Source: an uncultured Opitutia bacterium (lineage in GTDB: Bacteria > Verrucomicrobiota > Verrucomicrobiia > Opitutales > Opitutaceae). From it: a stretch of DNA of 64,000 nucleotides. Each line of letters opens with the position of its first letter. Position 1 is the first letter of the stretch. Positions 17,496 to 26,399 of this stretch are shown here, piece by piece. Made by a program: the position numbers and the translations under genes. The stretch is from contig CAIJFT010000186.1 in assembly GCA_903820035.1 (NCBI GenBank), positions 1 to 64,000 of the forward strand, written 5' to 3'. The notes under the pieces were generated by a model. That model had not been told where the DNA came from and made no database searches. It saw only the letters and a program-made list of their open reading frames with translations.

Positions 17496-18234
17496 GGGGG
17501 CGGGCAAGACAACGGACGGCTTTTTTGCGACAAAAACGCACCAGTGAAAGCGCGTCCCAGCCGAGGCAGCGCAGCGGGGAATAGTAGCGGTGTCGCACCG
17601 CGATTTCCTCGCGGTAGACCCGCCACGCCCCGCCGTCGCTCAATCCGCCCGCGCCGCAGACCGCGATGCGCAGGGGGATCGGCTTGAAGGCCACCCGGCG
17701 TTTCCAGAGGCGCAGGTTCATTTCGTAATCGGCCATGACAGCGAGCGACGGGTCGAAGGCGCCTTGCTCCGCGAACAGCTGCCGCCGGTAGAACGCTCCC
17801 TGGTGGTGTACGAAATTGCGCGCGAGCGGATTTACGCGGGAACGCATCCGGTAGACGCGGCCGTCGGTGTACGCGATTTCGCCCGCCGCGACGCCGGCGT
17901 CGGTGCGGGCCAACCAGCGTCCGGCTTCCGCCAGTACGCCGTCGGCGGCGAACCGGTCGTCCGCGCCGAGGAAAAGGATCCATTCGCCGCGGGCGAGGGC
18001 GACGCCCTTGTTCATGGCGTCGTAGACGCCGCCGTCAGGTTCGGACAAGTAGGCGCCGAGCCGTGACCGCTGCGTTTCCAGCCAGGCCGGCGTGCCATCC
18101 GTCGAACCGCCGTCGATTACGATCACCTCAAACGTCGCCGCTGTTTGCGCCCAGACACTCGCGAGGGCGGCAGGCAGGACCGGCCCGGGATTCCTGCAGA
18201 CCACGATGATGCTGAGGAGCGGAGCGGCGGACAT
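17488..18234 (-). CDS. Glycosyltransferase family 2 (WcaA-like)
   Basis: The 248-aa GT-A protein begins MSAAPLLSIIVVCRNPGP and has FEVIVIDGGSTDGT (about 35-48), YLSEPDGGVYDAMNKGVALA and WILFLGADDRF with the D-D metal-binding pair, then the HHQGAFYRR acceptor segment. This is the classic layout of the WcaA/GT2 enzymes that add side residues in colanic-acid-type polymers. The start at 18234 gives the normal N-terminus; a 24-residue upstream extension has no support. It diverges from the next GT2 across 40 nt. Confidence 0.9.
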   Translation of the reverse strand: MSAAPLLSIIVVCRNPGPVLPAALASVWAQTAATFEVIVIDGGSTDGTPAWLETQRSRLGAYLSEPDGGVYDAMNKGVALARGEWILFLGADDRFAADGVLAEAGRWLARTDAGVAAGEIAYTDGRVYRMRSRVNPLARNFVHHQGAFYRRQLFAEQGAFDPSLAVMADYEMNLRLWKRRVAFKPIPLRIAVCGAGGLSDGGAWRVYREEIAVRHRYYSPLRCLGWDALSLVRFCRKKAVRCLARPHG

Positions 18235-18274
18235 TGCGTTCGGGAAAACCAACGCCCAGCTTCGCCGGGTGTCC

Positions 18275-19195
18275 ATGCCGGAGTTGCCGCTGCTCTCGAT
18301 CATCATCGTAGCCTACAAATCCCGCGCTGAAATCGGGGCGTGCCTCGGTTCGATCCCGCGTGCCCTGGCGCGCGCGGACGGGGCCGCCGGCGCGGTGGAA
18401 GTGGTGGTCGTGGATAATTCTCCGGGCGACGGCGCGGGCGACCTCGTGCGGCGGGATTTCCCCGGGGTTCTTTATCTGCCGGCGGCGACGAACCTCGGCT
18501 TCGGCCGGGCCAACAACCTCGGCTTCGGTCACACGCGCGGAGAATTCGTTTTGTTCCTGAATCCGGATACGGTGGTCAACGCGTCCGCCCTGAACCATTG
18601 CCTCGCCCGGTTGCGCGAGGAGCCGGCGCTCGGGCTGATTTCCCCGCGGCTTGAGCAGGCGGCCGGCGCGATGGACCTGGCGTGCCGACGTTCGATTCCG
18701 ACGTGGTGGGACGGCTTTTGCCGGGCCAGCGGGCTGGCGGCGGCGTTTCCCGGCACGCGACTTTTTGCCGGCTACAACCTCACGTACCTGCCCGCGGACG
18801 GAACCCACGACGTGGGGGCGATCAACGGCGCCTTCATGCTCGCGCCGCGGCGGGTGCTGGCGGCAGTCGCCCCGACGGGGGAGGTGTTTGACGAGCGGTT
18901 CTTCATGTACGGCGACGACCTCGATCTCTGCATTCGGGTGGCGCGTGCCGGGTATCGGATCGTTTATGACGGCCGGGAAAGGATTACGCATCTCAAAGGC
19001 CTGAGCGTGGCGAAGGACTTCGAACGCATGGCCCCCGCGATTTTCGACGCGAACCGGGAGGTGTACCTGAAGCATTTCAATCCCCGTGGCTCGAGGCTGG
19101 TCCACTGGAAATACACCGCGGCCTTCGGTCTCTGGAAGGCGGTTGCGCTGACCCGGGCGCGCCTGCGCGGGCATCGGCGGGTGCGGCCGTTATGA
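18275..19195 (+). CDS. Glycosyltransferase family 2, rhamnosyltransferase-like
   Basis: The 306-aa product begins MPELPLLSIIIVAYKSRAEI and has VVVVDNSPGDGAGDLV, then TNLGFGRANNLGF and FVLFLNPDTVVN (NPDT metal site). GAINGAFMLAPRRVL and DERFFMYGDDLDLCIR follow. The N-x-G-F-x-x-x-N-N plus FLNPD combination is the signature of the dTDP-rhamnosyltransferase branch of GT2, so rhamnose or a similar deoxysugar is a plausible donor; this is inference. The start at 18275 was chosen because the fold begins there. The stop overlaps the next gene by 4 nt. Confidence 0.9.
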   Translation: MPELPLLSIIIVAYKSRAEIGACLGSIPRALARADGAAGAVEVVVVDNSPGDGAGDLVRRDFPGVLYLPAATNLGFGRANNLGFGHTRGEFVLFLNPDTVVNASALNHCLARLREEPALGLISPRLEQAAGAMDLACRRSIPTWWDGFCRASGLAAAFPGTRLFAGYNLTYLPADGTHDVGAINGAFMLAPRRVLAAVAPTGEVFDERFFMYGDDLDLCIRVARAGYRIVYDGRERITHLKGLSVAKDFERMAPAIFDANREVYLKHFNPRGSRLVHWKYTAAFGLWKAVALTRARLRGHRRVRPL

Positions 19196-20595
19196 GCGGC
19201 GCGACGGCGGGTCCGGTGCGCGCCGGCTGGCTGCCGGGGCTGGTCTTTGCGGCAGTCCTGGGTCCGCAACTGGCGCTCGTGGCCGCGGCGGGCACGGACG
19301 CCCCGTTCCACGACCAGTGGGGTGTCGAAGGGCAGTGGCTGTATCCAGCGTGGCGCGACGGCACGCTCACGGCCGCCGGTCTGTTTCAGCCGGTCAACGA
19401 GCACCGGATCGTTTGGACGCAGTTGTTGAACCTGGGCTTGTTTGCGGCCAACGGGCAGTGGGATCCGTTGGTGCAACTGGGGGCGATGGCGGGCCTGCGC
19501 GCCGCCTGCGCCGCCGGCCTGGCGTGGGCGGTGGCGCGCCGCCTTTCCCTTGCGACGCAAGCGGCCGTTGCCGCTGCGGTGACCTGGGCGTTTCTGCCGC
19601 ACTTGGCGTGGCACGGCGTGCTCTGGGGATTTGAGTCGCAGGTGGATTTTGCCCTCGGCTTCTCCCTGCTCGCGCTGGGGCTGCTGGGCGTTGAGGCCCC
19701 TTCGCGCGGCCGGATGGCGGCGGGTCTTGTCGCGGGCGCGGCGGCCCTGCTGGCGATGGGAGCGGGCGCCATGGTCCCGGTGGCGCTGACCGGGCTCGCC
19801 CTGCTGCGGATCGTGGAGCGGCGCGACGTCACCCGCGCGCAGGTCGTCGCGATTTGGCCGGCTGCGCTGCTCCTGGCCTTCGCTTGGTGGCTGCGGGTCG
19901 AGGTTCCCGAACACGCGGCGCTCAAGCCGGCGGGCTGGCCGGACTTTTTCGCGGCGCTCGGTCGGGTGCTCGCCTGGCCGCACGGCGGCGGACCGGGCGT
20001 GGCGGTCGTCCTCAATCTCCCGCTGCTCGCGGTTGTGCTTACGCGCGGGCTCCGGCGGCGGTCGCCTGCGCCGGCGGAGGACCGGGTCGTGCTGTTCGGC
20101 GGGTGGAGCGTAGCGCTCGCCTTGGCGACGGCGTGGTCGCGCGGTGGCGGGCCGGAACTGCAGGCCGGGGTGCCCTCGCGTTACGTCGATTTCGTCGTGC
20201 TGCTGCCGCTCGCCAATGTGTGGTGTGCCGTGGTGTTGGCGCGTGCGGCGGCCGGTCGCCGTGGCCGGATCGGGCGGTTTGCCGCGGTCGCGTGGGGGGC
20301 ATTCCTGTTGACGGGCTGGTTGGGTCTCTCCGCCGAGGTGATGCGGGGGCTGGTGCTCCCCCGGGCGGCGGACCGGGCGGCGCCGGTGCGTCTGTTGCGG
20401 GCGTATCAGGAATCAGGTGATGCCGCGGTGTTCGCTGGCCAGCCGCGCCTCTTGGTGCCGCATCCCAACCCCGCGGTGGTGCGTGCGGTCCTCGACGACC
20501 CGCGTTTGCGCGGCGCGCTCCCGCCGTCGCTGCAAACCGAGCGCCCGTTGGGGCCGTTGTCGCGCGCGGTGCGGTGGCTCCTCGGACCTCAGTAG
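19192..20595 (+). CDS. Polytopic membrane protein of a polysaccharide locus (GT-C-like, unassigned)
   Basis: The 467-aa protein has about ten hydrophobic helices. The first extracytoplasmic loop reads GTDAPFHDQWGVEGQWLYPAW and then FQPVNEHRIVWTQLL. Conserved acidic and His/Arg residues in a first loop suggest the GT-C fold, but no named family is recognised. It is coupled by ATGA to the rhamnosyltransferase-like gene and its 3' end overlaps the convergent WbaP-like gene by 7 nt. A role in extending or modifying the lipid-linked glycan on the periplasmic side is inferred from context only. Confidence 0.65.
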   Translation: MSGATAGPVRAGWLPGLVFAAVLGPQLALVAAAGTDAPFHDQWGVEGQWLYPAWRDGTLTAAGLFQPVNEHRIVWTQLLNLGLFAANGQWDPLVQLGAMAGLRAACAAGLAWAVARRLSLATQAAVAAAVTWAFLPHLAWHGVLWGFESQVDFALGFSLLALGLLGVEAPSRGRMAAGLVAGAAALLAMGAGAMVPVALTGLALLRIVERRDVTRAQVVAIWPAALLLAFAWWLRVEVPEHAALKPAGWPDFFAALGRVLAWPHGGGPGVAVVLNLPLLAVVLTRGLRRRSPAPAEDRVVLFGGWSVALALATAWSRGGGPELQAGVPSRYVDFVVLLPLANVWCAVVLARAAAGRRGRIGRFAAVAWGAFLLTGWLGLSAEVMRGLVLPRAADRAAPVRLLRAYQESGDAAVFAGQPRLLVPHPNPAVVRAVLDDPRLRGALPPSLQTERPLGPLSRAVRWLLGPQ

Positions 20596-22022
20596 GCGTT
20601 CCGGTCGCGCCAGCGGACCAAGGTCAGAAGGATGATCTGCAGGTCGAGCCAGACGCTCCACTTTTCGATGTAGAAAATGTCGTGCTGCACCCGGGCGCCG
20701 AGGTCGCTGTCGCCCCGCAGGCCGTTGACCTGGGCCCAGCCGGTCATGCCCGGTTTCGCGATGTGCCGCGGCAGGTAGTGGGGAATTTCGCCGGCGATGC
20801 GATCGACGTGAAACGGCCGCTCCGGGCGCGGCCCGACGAGGCTCATTTCGCCGCCGAGGACATTCCAGAACTGGGGCAGCTCGTCGAGGTTCCAGCGCCG
20901 CATGAAGGCTCCGATGCGCAGGAGGCGCGCGTCGGTGCGCGCCGTGCTTTGCCGCGCGTCGTCGCTGGCGTTCGCGTCGGGCGCCATGCTGCGCAACTTC
21001 CACATCGTGATGGGCTGATGGCCGGTGCCGACGCGGACTTGGCGGAAGAAGACCCCGCCGCCGGGCGACTCGCGCTTGATCAGGACGGCGAGCACCGCGA
21101 TGACCGGCGCGGACAGCACCAAGCCGACGAGTGCGCCGGCGAGGTCGATGAGGCGCTTCACCCCGCGGTTGAAGAGCCGGCGGATCGCGAGTTCCTCCAC
21201 GCCGAGCACGGGCACACGGCCGATGGTTTGCAGGTGCAGTCCGCTCAGGAAAATGTCGAACGCACCGGGCACGATCTTCCAATCGACGTAGGCGCGCTCG
21301 CAGGTTTCGACGAGGCGCTGCAGCTCGATGCGCGGCAGGTCGAGCCGGGTGATGAAGACCACGTCGATTGTTTCGCGCGCGAGGATGTTTGCGAGGTCCT
21401 CGAGCCGGCCCAGTTCGCGCGGCGTTTCAGTCGGGCCCGGGTCCAGCGGGTCGAGCGGCAGCCGGACGAAACCGACGAGTTTGAAGGGATGCGCCGGGTC
21501 CTGCCGAAGGTCGGCCGCGAGCGCGCGGGCGTCGGGGTTCCAGCCCAGCAGCACGGCCTGCCGCTGCAACTTGCCCACCGTGCCGGGCCGGGTGATGAGG
21601 CGGTACACGAGCAGCCGCCACGCGTAGAGCAGGCCTACGACGCAGACGAATGCGATCACCACGAACAAACGGGAGATCGGCGGATCGAATTTCAGGACGA
21701 GCGAAACCCCGAGGTAGGTGACCAGCCAGAACGCCGCGCCCTTGAGGATCGCGTTGAGGCTCTGGTAGCGGCGCAGCAGCAGCCGCGGGTCGTAGAGCCC
21801 GAAGTGCACGAAGGCCGCGATCAGCATCGCCGCGCCGAGGCTCAGCAGCGACAGGTAGCCGGCCAACGTTGCATCCGGGACGTCGATACCCCAGCGGGAG
21901 AGCGGCGTGTGGTAACGCAGCCCGTAGCCCGCGCAGAGGCCGGCGAACGTGAGGACCGTGTCGCCGCCCAACAGAATGAGCGGCAGGACGGTTTCGCGGA
22001 GCGGATGGGCGGCGCGGGGCAC
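20589..22022 (-). CDS. Polyprenyl-phosphate sugar-phosphate transferase (WbaP/CpsE-type initiating enzyme)
   Basis: The 477-aa protein has four to five N-terminal helices, a Rossmann-like CoA-binding domain (about residues 135-260) and a C-terminal bacterial sugar transferase domain. The latter starts with a membrane helix after RRLFNRGVKRLIDLAGALVG and contains FFRQVRVG, ITMWKLRSM, RIGAFMRRWNLDELPQFWNVL (D-E catalytic pair), MSLVGPRPERP and KPGMTGWAQVNG. This enzyme starts repeat-unit synthesis by moving sugar-1-phosphate onto undecaprenyl phosphate at the inner membrane. It lies 3 nt downstream of the O-antigen-ligase-like gene on the same strand. Which sugar is used cannot be read from sequence. 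Confidence 0.94.
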   Translation of the reverse strand: MPRAAHPLRETVLPLILLGGDTVLTFAGLCAGYGLRYHTPLSRWGIDVPDATLAGYLSLLSLGAAMLIAAFVHFGLYDPRLLLRRYQSLNAILKGAAFWLVTYLGVSLVLKFDPPISRLFVVIAFVCVVGLLYAWRLLVYRLITRPGTVGKLQRQAVLLGWNPDARALAADLRQDPAHPFKLVGFVRLPLDPLDPGPTETPRELGRLEDLANILARETIDVVFITRLDLPRIELQRLVETCERAYVDWKIVPGAFDIFLSGLHLQTIGRVPVLGVEELAIRRLFNRGVKRLIDLAGALVGLVLSAPVIAVLAVLIKRESPGGGVFFRQVRVGTGHQPITMWKLRSMAPDANASDDARQSTARTDARLLRIGAFMRRWNLDELPQFWNVLGGEMSLVGPRPERPFHVDRIAGEIPHYLPRHIAKPGMTGWAQVNGLRGDSDLGARVQHDIFYIEKWSVWLDLQIILLTLVRWRDRNAY

Positions 22023-22025
22023 GGG

Positions 22026-24020
22026 TCAGGGGGGAGGCAGGTCGGTGCCCTCGAGCAACGCCAGCAACCGCGGGGACGGCAACCATCCTTTGGCCGGCAG
22101 CGCGGGTGCGGTCGTGCCCGGCGCCGGCGTGTATTCACGAATCACGAACACGTCGACCGGCGTCGGCAGGTCGAGATTGCGCATCAGAACGGGGTAGCCG
22201 GTCCGCTCCCGCCGATAGGCGCGCTCCTCGCCTGCGGCGGGAACCGGGGTCGCACCGACCGCGGCGGCGACGAGCGGGAGTTGAGCGGCCGCCCACGAGT
22301 CGACCGGGAGCACGCGTTGCAGTTGTTGAAGCTGCGCCTGGACCCGCGCGATCGTTGCCGGGCGGAGGGTGGCGACTGTCGGATGTCGCCACCACGGTGA
22401 CGCGAGGAACGCGGGGTCGTTCAAGATCTCCACGGCCAGCGCCCGGGTCGCCGGATCGTGGCGCCCCTGATTCAGCCGCGCGAGGCCGAGCCCGAAGTAA
22501 ACGCCACCTTTGTCGGGCACGAGCCGGGCGGCGGCCAAGAAGTGATTCTCCGCGGCGGTGGGATCGGCGGTGACCAGCAGCCAGCCCAGGTTGAAATGCG
22601 CGATCTCCTGGTCCGGATTGAGGGCGAGTGAGTCCTGAAAGAGGCCGACGGCCTGCGCCTCGCCCTCTGGCGTGCGGGCCGCCGCTGCCGTGAGCGCGCG
22701 GGAATTGAGCAGCGGTGCGGGATCGCGTTGCCCCAACCCGACCACCGCCGCGAGGCACGCCATCGCCACGACGCCGACACCGCGTCCGCCGGCCGACCCG
22801 CCGACCGAAACCGGAGCGAGGAGAGCACCGAGGGTAGCGACGCCCAGCGCGAAGACCGGCACGTCGAGCTGCCAGTCAAAGAGAGCGAACGCTCCGTACC
22901 CGGCCAGCGCGACCGCGGCCGCTGGTTCCCGGCGGACGGCGAGCGCGCCGAGTCCGAGCCAAGCGAGCGCAACCGCCACGCCCGCGCCGCCCAGCTCGGC
23001 CCAGAGTTGGGCCGGGGTACTATGGAGCTGGAGTACGTTCTCCGCCCCGCCGGTGAGACCGGCGCGGTACTGGGGGTAAACCAGCGGGGTCGTGCCCGGC
23101 CCCCAGCCGAAAAGCGGCCGGTCGAGTCCCATGCGCCCGCCTGCGGTGAGCATGGCGGAGCGCTGGACGTTGCTGAGATTGGGGGCGGCGTTGGCGGCCG
23201 GGGTTTCGAACATCGTCCGGGTGCGCGGATTTGCGGCGACGAACGCAAGGCCCGCGACGGCGCAGATGCTTCCGAGCAACCACGTGGTGCGCTTGGAAAA
23301 ACGCGCTAGCCCGAGTGCCGCCATGCCCGTCATCGCGAGCCCGATCGCGCCCCCGCGGCTGCCGCTGGAAAAAAGTGCCGCGAGGCCCAGGCCGGTGGCT
23401 AACCAGCTCGTGATCCGGGCAATTCCCAGGTGGATCAGCGCGCCCGCGGCGGCGCACGGAATCAGCAGCAGGGCGAGGCCCGCCGTATAGTTCGAGTGAC
23501 CAAGCGGCCGGTCGTTGCGGGCCGCCAACGCCTCGGTCAATCCGCCGCCGAATCGGCCTAAGAGCCACCCGGCCAAACCGAAGGCGGCCAGGGCGGCGAG
23601 GAATCCGGTCAGGCCGGCCAACACCTGCCGGCGGCGGCGCGGCGGGTTGCTCGCGTCGGTCTGAAGCCAATCGAACACGGCGAAAAACTGGGCGATCGCC
23701 GCGAGCAGCGGGGCGCTCCAGAGCAGACTGGTGGCGCGGTAGGGGCTGGCGAGGGCCGAGACGAGCACCGTGCCGGCGGTGGCCAGCGCGGTCGCGGTCC
23801 ACGCCCTTGCCGGCAGCACGAGCGGACGGTTCCGGTCGAAGGCGCGGACGACGACCAGCAGGCTGGGGCAAAGCAGCGCGGCGGCATACACGCCGATCCA
23901 CGGCCACGCGTACATTCGGGTGGCAGCGGGGTAGACACAGGAAGTCGCGGCGAGTCCGCCGAGGCCGGCGACCCGCAGGGCGCCGACGAGCATCGGAGCA
24001 GGTGAGGCGGCGCGCGTCAT
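22026..24020 (-). CDS. O-antigen ligase/polymerase-like membrane protein (Wzy_C) with TPR region
   Basis: The 664-aa protein has about 11 helices over residues 10-430. The conserved O-antigen ligase features include RNDRPLGHSNYTAGLALLL, LFSSGSRGGAIGL (the S-R-G loop), and MGLDRPLFGWGPGTTPLVYPQYR in the large periplasmic loop. A C-terminal soluble region of about 200 residues contains TPR-like helices (for example AVGLFQDSLALNPDQEIAHFNLG). It could be the Wzy polymerase or the ligase of this locus. Together with Wzx at 9189 and the WbaP-like enzyme next door it completes the core Wzx/Wzy set. Confidence 0.85.
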   Translation of the reverse strand: MTRAASPAPMLVGALRVAGLGGLAATSCVYPAATRMYAWPWIGVYAAALLCPSLLVVVRAFDRNRPLVLPARAWTATALATAGTVLVSALASPYRATSLLWSAPLLAAIAQFFAVFDWLQTDASNPPRRRRQVLAGLTGFLAALAAFGLAGWLLGRFGGGLTEALAARNDRPLGHSNYTAGLALLLIPCAAAGALIHLGIARITSWLATGLGLAALFSSGSRGGAIGLAMTGMAALGLARFSKRTTWLLGSICAVAGLAFVAANPRTRTMFETPAANAAPNLSNVQRSAMLTAGGRMGLDRPLFGWGPGTTPLVYPQYRAGLTGGAENVLQLHSTPAQLWAELGGAGVAVALAWLGLGALAVRREPAAAVALAGYGAFALFDWQLDVPVFALGVATLGALLAPVSVGGSAGGRGVGVVAMACLAAVVGLGQRDPAPLLNSRALTAAAARTPEGEAQAVGLFQDSLALNPDQEIAHFNLGWLLVTADPTAAENHFLAAARLVPDKGGVYFGLGLARLNQGRHDPATRALAVEILNDPAFLASPWWRHPTVATLRPATIARVQAQLQQLQRVLPVDSWAAAQLPLVAAAVGATPVPAAGEERAYRRERTGYPVLMRNLDLPTPVDVFVIREYTPAPGTTAPALPAKGWLPSPRLLALLEGTDLPPP

Positions 24021-24127
24021 CGAGGGCGGATGAGAGCGGTGCGGTATCCGGGCGGCAAGCTCGCAGCCGGTGCGGGCGGCGGGGCGAGGTCTTGACGGTG
24101 CCTTGCGGGCCCGCGCAGGCTGGGGCG

Positions 24128-24811
24128 ATGTCGTCTGTTCCCGTGCCGGCTGCCCGGAAAGTCCCGGTCCTCAAACTCGCGCTCGTTGCCGTCGTGCTGG
24201 CGGCCGGGGCCGGGTTGCTGCTGCGCGGCGTCGGTCTCGCCCAGCTCGTGGCCTGGTTCGACCAGTTCGTCGCGTTCATCCGGGACATGGGCCCTTGGGT
24301 CTTCTTCGCCGCGATGGCCCTGCTGCCCGCGGTCGGGGCCCCGTTGTCGGCCTTCAATCTCGTCGCGGGCGAGGCGTTTGCCCAGCGGCTGACCATGCCG
24401 GGCGTGATCGTCGCGGTCGCCGTCATGATCGCGCTCAACCTCGCGCTGACGTACTGGCTGGCCCGTTACGCCCTGCGGCCGTTGTTGACGCGGCTCGTCG
24501 CGCACTACGGCTACGCGGTGCCCCGGATCGACGCCAAGAACGCGCTCACTGCTTCGTTGCTCGTGCGCCTGACGCCGGGGCCGCCCTTCTTCTTCCAAAG
24601 TTACCTGCTCGGCCTCGCCGAAGTGCCGTTCCGGCTCTACATGATCGTCTCTTGGTTGGCGGTGCTGCCGCTCGCGCTGTCGGTGGTGCTCCTCGGCAAG
24701 GCCGCGCGTGAGGGCAGCCTCGGGAAAATCTTCGCGGTGCTCGGTTTGATGGTGGTTGCGGTCGTGGCGGTGCAAATCCTCCGCCGCCGGGTGGCGAAAC
24801 GTGAAGCCTGA
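24128..24811 (+). CDS. TVP38/TMEM64-like (DedA superfamily) membrane protein
   Basis: The 227-aa product has a first helix at about residues 13-35, a re-entrant-like region FFAAMALLPAVGAPLSAFNLVAGEAFA, and ASLLVRLTPGPPFFFQSYLLGLAEVPFRLYMI. The R-L-T/x-P-x-P motif and the G-x-P-x-S loop are characteristic of SNARE-associated/VTT (DedA-like) proteins, which are proposed lipid scramblases or transporters. Two more helices end in a basic tail. Its stop overlaps the GTG start of xseA by 11 nt. Function beyond the membrane role is unknown. Confidence 0.82.
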   Translation: MSSVPVPAARKVPVLKLALVAVVLAAGAGLLLRGVGLAQLVAWFDQFVAFIRDMGPWVFFAAMALLPAVGAPLSAFNLVAGEAFAQRLTMPGVIVAVAVMIALNLALTYWLARYALRPLLTRLVAHYGYAVPRIDAKNALTASLLVRLTPGPPFFFQSYLLGLAEVPFRLYMIVSWLAVLPLALSVVLLGKAAREGSLGKIFAVLGLMVVAVVAVQILRRRVAKREA

Positions 24812-26081
24812 TCCGGAGGATTCCCGCGCGGCGGCCCGCCCGGAAAGCGTGAGCGAATTCACGCGGCGGGTGAAGACGCTGCTGGAGTCCGGCATCCGCC
24901 CGGGCTGGGTCCGCGGCGAGGTGTCGAACCTGCGCGCGCAGGCGAGCGGTCACGTGTATTTCTCGCTCAAGGACGCCGGGGCGCAGCTGGGCGCCGTGCT
25001 TTTCCGCGGCGACGCCACGCGGCAGACGGTGAAGCTGCGCGACGGCCTGCAGGTCGTCGTCTACGGCGAGGTCAGCGTTTACGAGGCACGCGGGCAGTAC
25101 CAGCTGATCGTCCGCGTGGTGATCGACGACGGCGTGGGTCGGCTGCAGCGCGAGTTTGAGGCGTTGAAGGCCAAGCTCGCCGCCGAGGGGCTTTTCGCCG
25201 CGGAGCGGAAGAAGCCGCTCCCGACGCTCCCGCTCACGGTCGGCTTCATCACGTCGCCGACCGGGGCGGCGGTGCAGGATTTTATGCGGATCCTGATCCG
25301 CCGGCAGTGGCGCGGGCGGGTGGTGGTCTTGCCCGCGAAAGTCCAGGGCGAGGGCGCCGCGGCGGAGATGGTCGCGATGCTGCGGACTGCGGAGGAGCTC
25401 GGGATCTTCGACCTGATCGTGATCGGCCGCGGCGGCGGCAGCATCGAGGACTTGTGGGCCTTCAACGAGGAACCGCTCGTGCGCGCGGTGGCCGCGTGCA
25501 ACACCCCGGTGATTTCGGCGGTCGGGCACGAGATTGATTTCACGCTGTGTGACTTTGCCGCCGATGTGCGCGCCGAGACGCCCAGCGCCGCGGCGGAATT
25601 GATCACCAGTCATTTCGTCGCCGCCCTCGAGCGGGCCCGCCAGGCGGACGCCGGCATGACCGCGCGGATCGACGCCGCGCTGGAACGGGCCGCGGCCGAT
25701 CTCGACCACGCGCGGTCGCGGCTGCGCCTGCTGACGCCGGCCGCCCGCCTCGAACAGTGCCACCTGCGCCTCGACGATTTTTCGAACCGCCTCTCCGGGG
25801 CTTTGCGGCATTCGGTGCAGTTGCGGCGGCAGGAGCTCGCCGACCTCCGCGCCGGCTTGGCGCAGCACTCGCCGGAGACGCGCGTGCAACTCGAGTCGCA
25901 CCGACTCCTCTCCCTCTGGAAACGGCTGCAGGCGGCGAGTCCGGCCTCGGTGCTCAACCGGGGCTTTGTGATTCTACGCGACGCTGCGGGCCAGGCCGTG
26001 ACCCGCCGCGCGGCGCTCCGCCCCGGTCAGGCCCTCACCGGTGAATTTGCCGACGGCAAACAGGCGCTGCGGAGCGAATAG
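24801..26081 (+). CDS. xseA: Exodeoxyribonuclease VII large subunit
   Basis: The 426-aa product has the N-terminal OB-fold domain (about residues 12-110) with WVRGEVSNLRAQASGHVYFSLKD. The catalytic domain follows with LPLTVGFITSPTGAAVQDF, DLIVIGRGGGSIEDLWAFNEE and PVISAVGHEIDFTLCDFAADVRAETPSAAAE. A coiled-coil C-terminal segment ends with ASPASVLNRGFVIL. This is the DNA-binding and catalytic subunit of ExoVII, which degrades single-stranded DNA. The start is GTG at 24801, inside the TVP38-like gene; an ATG further upstream would add residues without family similarity. The small subunit gene (xseB) is not seen next to it. Confidence 0.96.
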   Translation: MKPDPEDSRAAARPESVSEFTRRVKTLLESGIRPGWVRGEVSNLRAQASGHVYFSLKDAGAQLGAVLFRGDATRQTVKLRDGLQVVVYGEVSVYEARGQYQLIVRVVIDDGVGRLQREFEALKAKLAAEGLFAAERKKPLPTLPLTVGFITSPTGAAVQDFMRILIRRQWRGRVVVLPAKVQGEGAAAEMVAMLRTAEELGIFDLIVIGRGGGSIEDLWAFNEEPLVRAVAACNTPVISAVGHEIDFTLCDFAADVRAETPSAAAELITSHFVAALERARQADAGMTARIDAALERAAADLDHARSRLRLLTPAARLEQCHLRLDDFSNRLSGALRHSVQLRRQELADLRAGLAQHSPETRVQLESHRLLSLWKRLQAASPASVLNRGFVILRDAAGQAVTRRAALRPGQALTGEFADGKQALRSE

Positions 26082-26399
26082 CGGGAACGCTACGGGTGAT
26101 TTGGAGCGTTTGATCAGGCGCAAACCATCAGGCCTTGGGCCGTAAAAAGGCACAAAACCAGGAGTGCGATTCCAGCGCTCGGGGCGCCCATAGGCGCGCG
26201 GGAGTCTGCCGCCGGCCGGCCGGAATCTTTGGGCTTTTTTGCGGCTGCCGGCCTGAGCCCGAGCGAAAGGGGTTTTGGATCGAACGCTTTGGGGTCCTGC
26301 GGCCCGGCCAGATTGCGCTTGGCAGGCGAGTCGGCCTAATAATTATCACGCGGCCCACCCCTTGGGTGTCCGGCGCCCTGCCGGACTTTTCACGCTCCC
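26082..26399. other. Intergenic region with TonB-receptor promoter and leader
   Basis: No gene is seen. Near the receptor start there is an AT-rich box TAATAATTAT (26337-26346), the only such tract in this GC-rich spacer, and a possible -35 TTGGCA (26319-26324) placed 16 nt before AATTAT. Downstream is a 7-bp GC stem followed by TTTT (26368-26390). Nothing else is recognised in the first 200 bases. Confidence 0.4.
26368..26390 (+). promoter_or_regulatory. 5'-leader hairpin followed by T-run, upstream of the TonB receptor
   Basis: GTCCGGC (26368-26374) pairs perfectly with GCCGGAC (26380-26386) over a 5-nt loop and is followed directly by TTTT, only 9 nt before the ATG. It resembles a short intrinsic terminator or attenuator, or a structure hiding the start region, which has no Shine-Dalgarno sequence. 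A regulatory role is inference. Confidence 0.4.

Noticed and set aside
20574-22400. 608-codon plus-strand frame opposite the WbaP-like gene
   Set aside because: No recognisable motif, and it spans the end of one real gene and the start of another.
26082-26399. xseB (exonuclease VII small subunit) right after xseA
   Set aside because: No short frame with the XseB helical pattern is present in this spacer.
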